Position numbers and translations under genes: made by a program. A model generated the notes under the pieces. That model was given only the letters and a program-made list of their open reading frames with translations. It did no database searches and had not been told where the DNA came from. Positions 50,155 to 58,491 of a stretch of DNA of 64,000 nt are shown piece after piece. Position 1 is the stretch's first letter, and the number at the start of each line of letters is the position of its first letter. The DNA comes from Sphagnum compactum (taxonomy: Eukaryota; Bryophyta; Sphagnopsida; Sphagnales), in contig OZ234496.1 in assembly GCA_965153455.1 (NCBI GenBank), positions 6,891,207 to 6,955,206 of the forward strand, given 5' to 3'.

Positions 50155-50404
50155 AATGTTAGGTTAATTACACACTAGATGTTTAACACCATTGTGTGAA
50201 TGAACTTTTAACTACCTAATGTTAGGTTAACTTGACACTAAATGTTTAACACCAAGTGTGAATGAACTCTTAACTACCTAATGTTAGGTTAACTTAACAC
50301 TAAATGTTTAACACGAAGTGTGAATGAACTCTTAACTACCTAATGCTAGGTTAACTTAACACTAAATGTTTCACACCGTGTGTGAACGAACTTTTAACTA
50401 CCTA
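50155..50404 (+). repeat. 62-bp tandem array, four units
   Basis: Units start at 50,155, 50,218, 50,280 and 50,342 with AATGTTAGGTTAA (the last AATGCTAGGTTAA) and end AACTACCTA. They share AAATGTTTAACAC, GTGTGAATGAAC and related blocks. Units 2-4 are over 90% alike by eye. No coding frame is conserved across units. Confidence 0.95.
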
Positions 50405-50559
50405 TGTAAATGGGTAAGTAGTATCATAGATAAATTGGTAGACGATTATGTATGGTTAGTATGTATGCAAGTAAGTAGGTAAAGCATGTAACTTGATGAT
50501 TACGAAGTAGGTAGATAAATATGTACATGTGGATGGTTCATACATAGCTAACTAACAAT

Positions 50560-50660
50560 AGTGGTTAGCTTTTGGGAAAGGAATGCAACAGAAAAGAGTT
50601 TCTTGTCCACATACTATCATCCATCATGCATGGGATGCTGGTGGGTGCTTACTGGTTCAT
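50560..50660 (+). repeat. Diverged partner of 20,236-20,340
   Basis: Both stretches run GGTTAGCT, GGGAA, GCAACAGAAAA or CCAACAGAAAA, TTTC, CATCATCC or ATCATCCATCATG, and end GGTTTACTG or GGTTCATGCTGG. Both neighbour GTAGGTAG-type low-complexity sequence. They look like old copies of one dispersed repeat in the same orientation. Confidence 0.55.
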
Positions 50661-50841
50661 GCTGGCCGCATAAGCGGCACAATGATGTATGTATTCACAA
50701 AACTCATTCATCAAAGTTGCCAACATGATGAAAGGCCAACATGACAAAAGACACACATAAAAGTGCTGCAATGATGCAATGCACATCCAAGCCCAAGCAA
50801 AGCTTGATGTCTGTCAGTAAGTGGGTGAGTGAAATGGATGA

Positions 50842-50866
50842 ATGAATGAATGAATGAATGAATGGA
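50842..50866 (+). repeat. (GAAT)n microsatellite
   Basis: Five to six GAAT tetranucleotide units in the region upstream of the ERMP1-like gene. A (TAAA)n run follows near 51,237 and a short (ACTT)n run near 51,150. Confidence 0.85.
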
Positions 50867-50920
50867 TGATGGGTGGACATGAAACACTTTTTTCATTGGG
50901 TTCCAGTTCCTTTAGGTAGG

Positions 50921-51015
50921 TAACCCTGGTATTTACCCCTGTGGCTGTTTTTAACCCTGGTGTTTACCTCTGTGGCTGTTTTTAACCCTGGTGTTTTACC
51001 TCTGTGGCTGTTTTT
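50921..51015 (+). repeat. 31-bp tandem repeat, three units
   Basis: Units begin TAACCCTGGT at 50,921, 50,952 and 50,983, each containing TTTACC and CTGTGGCTGTTTT. They differ by one or two substitutions and one T insertion. Confidence 0.95.
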
Positions 51016-51437
51016 ACTACCTACTAACTAACAAACCCATTGTCAACTCAGCTGGGTAAATTCGCCCACACCTGGGTCCCCAGCAGTGTTTTTTTGACGG
51101 TTCTTAGAACGAGGGGCAGATACCCATCAATTCTCAAAACTGGGTATATTACTTACTTACTTACCCACCACCGGTTCTAAAAATTGGAAGAAACGGGGTT
51201 TTGGTATATAATTGTGATTCTCATAATACCCTCTCAATAAATAAATAAATAAATAAATTCATTAGAATCTGCCAAAGAACCACTACTAATTTTAGGTCTC
51301 AGACAATTTTTTGTCTGGGCAGCACCAACGATGGTATCACCAGACATATATTGGTCGGGCAATGGGGCGGTCAGGGAAAAAAGAAGCAATGATTAGAAGA
51401 TAGCTAGCTAGCTGGCTGGCTGGCTCCAGATTGCCCC

Positions 51438-51488
51438 TAGGGTTTCACCCCCCCCCCCCCCCCCCCCCCCCCTTTCCCCTTAGGGTTT
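51438..51488 (+). promoter_or_regulatory. Two telo-box-like motifs flanking a 25-nt poly-C run
   Basis: TAGGGTTT occurs at 51,438-51,445 and 51,481-51,488, on either side of 25 consecutive C at 51,448-51,472. This is about 1.85 kb upstream of the ERMP1-like ATG but close to the presumed first 5' UTR exon, so it probably lies in the promoter or the start of the transcript. Confidence 0.4.
51448..51472. repeat. poly-C run, 25 nt
   Basis: Longest of the three poly-C runs. G on the minus strand and C on the presumed sense strand of the ERMP1-like promoter or 5' UTR. Confidence 0.95.
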
Positions 51489-51489
51489 C

Positions 51490-51782
51490 TGGCGATGGCG
51501 GGCCCTTGCCGATGACCGCCCCATCAGCAGTGCGCGCACAAAAAAGGTTCTGTTGTTGTTTGTCTGCAGATACCCACCGAAATTATCGAGCCGCACCCAC
51601 CGCTGCAAGCGCAGCAAGCTACAGGAAAGAAAGAGTTCCCCGTTTTGCCAGCAGCAGCAGCAGCAGCTTCTCATCGAGGATTTTTCATGTCTTGTGTGTT
51701 TCCCGGGGAAAACAGAAGGGATGTCCATGAGGTGGACATTTGTGGACAATTGTGTTTTGTTTTCCTTCTTTTCCATTTCAAG

Positions 51783-51815
<33 letters not shown>

Positions 51816-52201
51816 CCGTTTTCTTGCTGAATTTTATTTTTTTGTTGTCTATGTTTTGCTTGTGCTGTTGCTCACTTACTCACTCGCCAGCAAGTAGCTT
51901 CTGAGGTGAGCGTTTTTGGTTCGATCTTGTTTTTCATGTAGAAAGCCTGATATGCTTTATTGTTACGTGTGAAGAGATTTGGAAGTTTTGCGCATCTCTC
52001 TCTCTCTCTCTCTCTCGCAAATTTATTTTCTGATTATCTTCCTTTGTGCATGAAATGATTTTCTGTGCAGTGTTGTTGAGGAGCGAGCCAGGGGGCAAAG
52101 GAATAAATGGACAAGAACATCAGGTTTGAAGCTTTAGGGAGCTGCTGCTTTTTGGAGGAGTTGATGGCGATCTCAGAGAATTAGTTGTTTCCATAGGCCA
52201 G
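51490..52201 (+). other. Probable spliced 5' UTR exons of the ERMP1-like gene
   Basis: A GC-rich stretch ends in the donor CTGAG|GTGAGCG at 51,905. A second exon is bounded by TTCTGTGCAG (acceptor, exon from 52,071) and GCCAG|GTATGT (donor after 52,201). The coding exon follows TTCTTTTATGCAG (acceptor ending about 53,268). The first exon carries CAG and CAA trinucleotide runs (51,651-51,667 and 51,785-51,816), and a (CT)n run lies in intron 1 (about 51,993-52,015). Transcript start and exon use are inferred from splice signals only. Confidence 0.5.
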
Positions 52202-52569
52202 GTATGTATCAAGAATCTGCCTTCTCCCTTCCCTTTATGTGTGAGAGGAGTAGAGCAAGATACGGATTCAAGAACAATACTGATTATAAAATCTCTTTGA
52301 TGCTTCACAGCCGATCCTGTTTGATCGACACATTTCAATCTTGTGACAAAGAGACTATTTTGCTCAAGATCCGGAGATTTTGGCCTTTCCCAGAGGCATT
52401 CTTTGGAGAAATTCTAGTGCAAGAGGACCTGTGGAATGTGTGTGCATGTGTCATGTGGTCCATGCAATGTCATGCATGTGCACATTTGTTGTGGGCTTTA
52501 GAAGGATTGTATATTTGCTGCCAGGTGCTTGTCTGTGCATTGAATTATCTCCTCTGGTTTTTTAGGCTT

Positions 52570-52850
52570 CAGGACACATATCTTTGTGTAGTTTTTCTGC
52601 CCAAAGATTATGATCAGATTGTTACACACTTATCTACACCTCACTGTGGAAAGCTGATAAGCTCAGTGGGAAATAATGGCAGCTAGTCACTAATATTTCT
52701 GATATAGGTAATCGTTTGATGCTTTGTGAGTGACACTCACAAGGTCATTCTCGTCATGTTTGTTTTCGCTTGAACTGACCCAATCGCCAGTCAGAGTGTT
52801 ATGGATTTTTTTCTGCATTTCTCATGTATATGGTTTTAGGCTCCAGGATA
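52570..52850 (+). repeat. Sense-oriented intronic repeat, copy in ERMP1-like 5' UTR intron 2
   Basis: TTCAGGACACAT, CAGATTGTTACACACTTATC, AGCTCAGTGGG, GGCAGCTAGTCACT, CTTTGTGAGTGACACTCACA and a TTTGTTTTCGCTTGA-like tail follow the same order as in the Pumilio-24 copy. The hairpin TTGTGAG/CTCACAA is perfect here. It lies entirely inside the second predicted 5' UTR intron. Confidence 0.8.
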
Positions 52851-53333
52851 TGAGACTAATTGCTGGAGTGAACCATGGCTCTCTTTGATTTATTTGTCTA
52901 TGGTTCTCCTCTTGTCCTCATCACCTGTGCAAAGCAGTCGGTTCACTTCATTCCTGATCATTTCAGAATGGACCTATGTAGCCTGTGGTGCCAAACCTAT
53001 GATCATCAAGTTTGTGAAAAGATACCATACTTACAACGTTGTCCAATCACCAATTTGAAATCACCAATATCTATAATTGTGGCTATCATATGGCACTTTA
53101 AGATGTAATCAGACCATTCTGAAAGCTGAAGGTGGCAATTGTTCTTTTGTGAGCAGTACAGGTAGCTGTACTTCATCCCCCAACTTCTTACAAAGGTAGG
53201 GTTCAAGAAACCTGAAACCGTTTTGGAAGTTGAGCTCTGTTTCTTAATTGGTTATTCTTTTATGCAGGTATTCTGCTCTCGGACCTCTTTGAGTTTACTC
53301 AAATCCCTTCTATTCTTCAAAATTGGGTCCAAG

Positions 53334-56030
53334 ATGCTTCGACGGCCATTGAAGCCTCAAGACACTGGGCTGAAAGCTCCAAGGGATCACAGAAATGGTA
53401 GTGTGGAAAAAACCAAGCCATTGGCTCCTTTGTCGTCAACTCAAGCATTCAAAGTCAGTCTTGGAGGATTACTTTTTCTTGTCCTGCTGTATGCCCCTGT
53501 AATGTGGCTAGCTCGAAGATCTATGTACCAAAAGCATGTCACCCCACTTCCAGCGTCCACTGCTCTTCACAAATTCTCTCAAGAGAGAGCCATGGCACAC
53601 ATCTTGCAGCTTGCTGGCAACATCAGGGACCGCCAACAATCAACTTCTGGCCTCCAGCAAGCTTTTGAATATGTTGAATCAGAGCTCCGGAACCTGCAAA
53701 TTAAGGCTTCTCCTGAACTTCGAGTTGAAATTGATGATTCATTTGCAACTGGGTCATTCAATATGGTTTTTTTGGGGCATTCAATCTCTAATACATACCG
53801 GAACCTTCGAAATCTTGCTGTAAGGGTTTCTGCTCAAGAAGCACGGGAGGGTGAAGCTGCAGTATTAGTGAATGGGCATTTGGATGGGCCATTGGGATCA
53901 CCAGGTGCTGCTGACTGTGCTTCCTGTGTTGCAACAATGCTTGAAGTCTTTCGATACATTGTGGACACAAATTGGATCCCTCCATCTCCTATTGTCTTCC
54001 TTTTCAATGGAGCAGAGGAGCTTTTCCTTCTTGGAGCCCATGGGTTTATCACAACCCATAAATGGAGAGACTCATTTGGTGCAGTAATCAACATTGAAGC
54101 CTCTGGTGCAAGTGGACCAGATCTTGTTGTTCAGTCAGGGCCTGGCACCTGGCCCTCCAGGGTCTATGCCCAATCTGCAGTGTACCCAATGGCCAACACT
54201 GCCGCTCAAGATGTGTTCCCTTTGATACCTGGAGACACAGACTACAGGGTCTTTTCCCAGGACTTTAGTGATATCCCAGGTCTTGATATACTATTCATTC
54301 TGGATGGTTATGTATATCACACAGGCTATGACCGTCCGGAGAAAGTGGGGCGAGAGAGCTTGCAAGCACGGGGTGAGAATTTGATTTCATTGTTATGGGC
54401 TTTTACCAGTGCTCCTGAATTGAAGAACTCAACAGATAGAGCTTCCAATCCAGAGCCTGTTGAAAAGCGTCCAATTTTCTTTGATGTTTTTGGGCAATGG
54501 ATGGTCATCTATTCGCAAAAGGTAGCAGTAGGATTGCACTTGTTACCATTGGGCGTTGTGTTGCTTATCCCTAACTATGCATCCAAAGGGGTTCAGTCAA
54601 CAGTCAACAAACGGATAAGATTAGTTCTTGTAGGATTAGTGGTCCAAACATTAGGATGCGTACTAGCAACAGTTTTGCCTCTGTTTATTGCAATTCTTTG
54701 TCTCTCAGTGTCGTCAACAGCAATGACATGGTTCGCACACCCCTGGATTGCATACACCATGTTTGTCCCAGCTTCACTAGCTGGATTATTGCTTCCCAGG
54801 GCAATTTGGTATGGACGGATCAAAATCTCCAATGAGGTGGAGCAGAAAGAGCTTGACTGGGGATCACATTGGGGAGGTGTGGCTTTGAATGCATTAGCAT
54901 CTGCTGGTTGGACATTACTTGGAGTGGGGAGTGGATACTTAAACTTCTATTGGGCCCTTTTCATGATGCCAGCACTCTCAATATTCCAAGCGATGCAGAG
55001 GACATTTGGGAAGGATTCAGTGTTTTCTATGCTGGGTTATGTTCTCCCAGGGATGTTGCCTGCTGCATACATCTGCTACTACATGGCAATTTGCATACAG
55101 TTCATCACAGAGAAAATGGGTATGAGTGGTACTTTTCCTCTCCCTTATGCTTTCTATGTTGCTGATGCAATCTTGGCAGTGGTTGTTGGGTTTTTTGTAA
55201 GCCTTGCAGTCAGCCCTCTCCTGCCTATTCTTGGAAATTGGATTGCAAAACCTCCAGCAATCAGGTTCCTTCTTTATCTTAGCATTGGTTCAGCAGCCAT
55301 TTCCTCCCAACTCTTCCCATACAGTGCAGCTGCACCAAAACGCGTGGTAATGGGTCATAGTTTTAGGACATCTGGGCCAGATGAAGTGCTCAAATCAAGC
55401 TACAATTTTGCCACTATTGATCCGAATCCAATGAAATTTGTGTGGAAAAATGTCCCTGCGTTACCCCAAGCATTGCAGATGGACACAAGTACTGAGGCTG
55501 TGATCAAGGCTGATCCAAATGTATTCCTGGCTCTCTACCCCATTTCCCGGCTTTTGACACAAGCTGCTGAAGTTCCTGCAAGCATCAGTGAAGGCACAAA
55601 AAAGCTTTTTTTGCCACTACCCCATCTGCGAGTCATTGAAGCTGAACAGGGTGACCATACAGAAGCTTCAGTTGGCTCAGGGAGACGCAGGGTACACTTG
55701 GAAATCAATCTGGGGGCTCTTGACCAGGTTTGGTCCACAGTGATGAACATCACAGGTCCATTGGCTAGTTGGTCTTTTGCTGATGGGAAGCTTCCAAAGA
55801 CTGAAAGTATTGCAGGAGGACCCCCCTCTTACATAAGTCGGTTGACAGGCGATTCAACAGGTGGGAGATGGCAATTCTGGCTTGAAGCTTACAGCCTTGA
55901 CCCCTTGAGGATCGAGTTGGCAGTTCTTGACCAACAGGTGGATGTGGAGACACAGAGTATAATTGATCTGTTTCCCTCATGGGTAGCAGTTGTGGCAGGA
56001 TCTATGTATTTGTCCACATATTTTGTTTAG
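53334..56030 (+). CDS. ERMP1-like endoplasmic reticulum M28 metallopeptidase
   Basis: A single uninterrupted coding exon of 898 aa. The open frame extends 37 codons upstream, but an acceptor (TTTTATGCAG) lies there, so I start at MLRRPLKPQD. One membrane helix (residues about 39-60) is followed by a lumenal M28 zinc exopeptidase domain. Putative ligands are HLD (His182, Asp184), GSPGAADC (Asp194), NGAEE (Glu228/229), GDTDYR (Asp301) and YVYHTGYD (His329). IEASG and DVFPLIPGDTDYR match plant ERMP1 homologues (Arabidopsis At1g67420 type) as I recall them. From about residue 460 there are seven or more hydrophobic helices, then a C-terminal lumenal-type domain. All expected metal ligands look intact, so it is probably an active aminopeptidase-like ER membrane enzyme; the substrate is unknown. 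Absence of coding introns is unusual beside its intron-rich neighbours. Confidence 0.92.
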   Translation: MLRRPLKPQDTGLKAPRDHRNGSVEKTKPLAPLSSTQAFKVSLGGLLFLVLLYAPVMWLARRSMYQKHVTPLPASTALHKFSQERAMAHILQLAGNIRDRQQSTSGLQQAFEYVESELRNLQIKASPELRVEIDDSFATGSFNMVFLGHSISNTYRNLRNLAVRVSAQEAREGEAAVLVNGHLDGPLGSPGAADCASCVATMLEVFRYIVDTNWIPPSPIVFLFNGAEELFLLGAHGFITTHKWRDSFGAVINIEASGASGPDLVVQSGPGTWPSRVYAQSAVYPMANTAAQDVFPLIPGDTDYRVFSQDFSDIPGLDILFILDGYVYHTGYDRPEKVGRESLQARGENLISLLWAFTSAPELKNSTDRASNPEPVEKRPIFFDVFGQWMVIYSQKVAVGLHLLPLGVVLLIPNYASKGVQSTVNKRIRLVLVGLVVQTLGCVLATVLPLFIAILCLSVSSTAMTWFAHPWIAYTMFVPASLAGLLLPRAIWYGRIKISNEVEQKELDWGSHWGGVALNALASAGWTLLGVGSGYLNFYWALFMMPALSIFQAMQRTFGKDSVFSMLGYVLPGMLPAAYICYYMAICIQFITEKMGMSGTFPLPYAFYVADAILAVVVGFFVSLAVSPLLPILGNWIAKPPAIRFLLYLSIGSAAISSQLFPYSAAAPKRVVMGHSFRTSGPDEVLKSSYNFATIDPNPMKFVWKNVPALPQALQMDTSTEAVIKADPNVFLALYPISRLLTQAAEVPASISEGTKKLFLPLPHLRVIEAEQGDHTEASVGSGRRRVHLEINLGALDQVWSTVMNITGPLASWSFADGKLPKTESIAGGPPSYISRLTGDSTGGRWQFWLEAYSLDPLRIELAVLDQQVDVETQSIIDLFPSWVAVVAGSMYLSTYFV

Positions 56031-58491
56031 TGTCAAATTTCATCAGAGCTTAGAAAGATTTTGGGACTAGTGTCATTGTTTGTAGGGCTATAGAGATCTT
56101 GTTGTGTAATTACTTCCATGAATGATGAATCTTTCAAGAGCACATCTTTCAGTACCTGACATGAATGACTACTTGATTTACCTATTCATTTTCACCTGGA
56201 CAAGTCTAGCAGATCAGGAACTGAGATTTCAGACAAACTTCAGAAGAAAATAGCCATTTGGACCTGTAAGATAGTAAAGGGTAGAATCTGACATGTTCCT
56301 AGTTTTCTTCCCAAAAGTCAGTTTGAGCTTAGTCCTCTTCATGCATTGTCAATCACAGCAATCAAAGGAATCTGGAGTCCACGGACACTTTTGAAATTGA
56401 AGGAGGGGCTTGGACAGGAGCAATTGGAGCTTGCACACTTATGATCAACTGGCTTGGATGCCAGCTCCCAACAAGGGTTGTTCCCCTTCATGCCTATTTC
56501 CTTTCCTTGTTTTTCAAATCAATATTCTTCTGGCTCTTAAATCTTTTGGTGTTGCAACAGCATTTTCCTGTACAATTCTGAAACCTGGATATGGTAAGCT
56601 ATGATCTAAAGGTAATAGAAGAAATCACTCTTGCTGTGTTGTGTACTGTTGGGTTTTTGGTGGTTTTTTCATAATGATCATGTGTTGCAGTTCTTCTAGT
56701 TTACGAGCCTCAAAGCTTCAAATTAAACAACAGTAGCAGCAGCAATATGATGATGATGATTATGATGGATTTAGGGTTTAAAGTTTATCTTCATCAACAT
56801 CATCATCATTATCAAGTATTTGATCAGACAAAACTTGGTTACAAATTTGTGTGCCAAGATGCTAAGAATTGTTACAAAACTGAACTATCAGCAGAGTCTG
56901 CCATGAATCTCTTTTGCATGGGGGGATTGTTCATGGAGAATGGTGAACATTATCCAGGAACATCTTGAGATCTGCTATGCAGCATGTGGGAAGTGGATGG
57001 CAGGAGGGAAGCTGAGAGCAGCTTGATGAATTCTCTACCCTTCACAGAACATGCAATTCCAGCATTTGAATGCTCTTTGTAATCTCCTTCCCTATGAATT
57101 GTTTGCAATCTTCTTGTGCATTTGAATTGCTTCTTGCAATCTTGTGGCAAATTTGTGTTTTGATTCCGACAAGAACCTTGATGTGGTTTTCATATTGTGT
57201 TCCATGAATGTGAACAGTGTTGTTAATGTGCTTTCGATTTTCTTGCAATAAAATTATTTGTACCTGTGATCTCCTGTTAGTTAATATGGACTTGTCAAGG
57301 ACTTGTCAATGTGTAAGCTGGTTGATGAGATCTAGAGCTAGATAGTCTCTAGAGTTAAGAATTAGAGAATCTTTAGTTGTTTTTATAAGACATTATAAGT
57401 GCAAAATTAAAAAGAGGAAAGGAAAGGTTTACAAATTGTAGACCTGAAAAGAGATACAGAATAGAAAAAGAAAAAAACACAGAACATGAGAAATAAGAAC
57501 AGTTGCATTATCTTTGTAGGAATGGTGAAACAGAGTTTCGGTTTTGGATTGCAATCTGCATCATAGTTTTCTTGCAATCTTGTTTGTTTGTGCTCCAGAT
57601 GTTGCTGTGCTTGACAATGGCGTGAGTAACCCAATCTGGAACCAGCTGTTAAACTGCTGGTTAGCCCAAAACCCTAAACCCAAAGAAAATTATTTTCAAG
57701 AAGTCTAATTCTGCTCCTTTGTTTTGTTACAACATAAACTAATGTTGCTCAAGTAAAAGTTTGTTTACAAAGCTTCATTCTTTGTTCCTGGATTTATCAT
57801 ATTAAATGAAAACCAACCTCGTAGTCACCCGCTTCCTCCTGGATCATATTGTGACCTATTTCAAAAATTGTCATGGATCTGTAATAACACAAGTAACCTT
57901 GCTTGCCTTACTGAAAATCGGTGACAACCTATATATATGGCTTTGAAAAGGACCATCACATATATGCAGTTGTAACCTCATGGTTATGTATATAGCTTGA
58001 GTGGTACCCACAAGTTTCTTATTTGAATCCATTAGTGCTTCTCAATGTGCTTTCATTAAACCCATTTTCCATTCATTCTGTTTGGATGCACTAAATACAA
58101 TCAAGGCACATGTAACTACACCCCATTCAAAATCATCTCTGCTTCCCAAATGAGATTAATCACATGTTCAATATGTATTTCATATGTAACAGACAGAGAG
58201 ACTGGGGAGGACTGGAAATAGGGTGCTCAAAAATGCTCTAGAACATGTCACTTGACACTCGCAAGATAAACCAAAAGTCAAATGACACAGTAGACATGGA
58301 GCTCAAGCACACAGAGAAACCAAGATATAGAAAGATGCAGAAAAGTCTACTCTCCCATGACACTTAACAAGAATTCTGATGTTGATCTCCATCTCAAGAG
58401 TGGGGAACACTGATAGTTACCTTCAGCTCACCCACTTACTTACATTGTATCTACTAACTCAAAAGCTTGGAAGGGTACAAAACGATACAAA
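56031..58491. other. Intergenic between convergent ERMP1-like and Pumilio-24 genes
   Basis: Holds the 3' UTR of the ERMP1-like gene and the 3' side of Pumilio-24. I see no further gene. Short features are an ATG trinucleotide run near 56,747-56,765, CATCAT repeats near 56,796 and CCCTAAACCC near 57,672. Both flanking genes point towards this stretch. Confidence 0.5.

Noticed and set aside
50155-50404. CRISPR-like array
   Set aside because: The 62-bp units abut with no unique spacers, and the locus is in plant nuclear DNA. It is an ordinary tandem repeat.
51431-51897. Overlapping plus- and minus-strand frames of 99-114 codons near 51.5 kb
   Set aside because: They are driven by the poly-C, CAG and CAA repeats (Pro, Gln and Asn runs) in the presumed first 5' UTR exon, with no conserved segment.
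53223-53333. Upstream in-frame extension of the ERMP1-like ORF (37 codons)
   Set aside because: A clear acceptor (TTCTTTTATGCAG) lies inside it and plant homologues start with a short basic tail before the first helix, so the extension is intron and 5' UTR.
53334-56030. GPI transamidase subunit GAA1 as an identity for the large membrane protein
   Set aside because: The N-terminal domain keeps a full set of M28 zinc ligands and the ERMP1-type strings NGAEELFLLGAHGF and PGDTDYR, which fit ERMP1 better.
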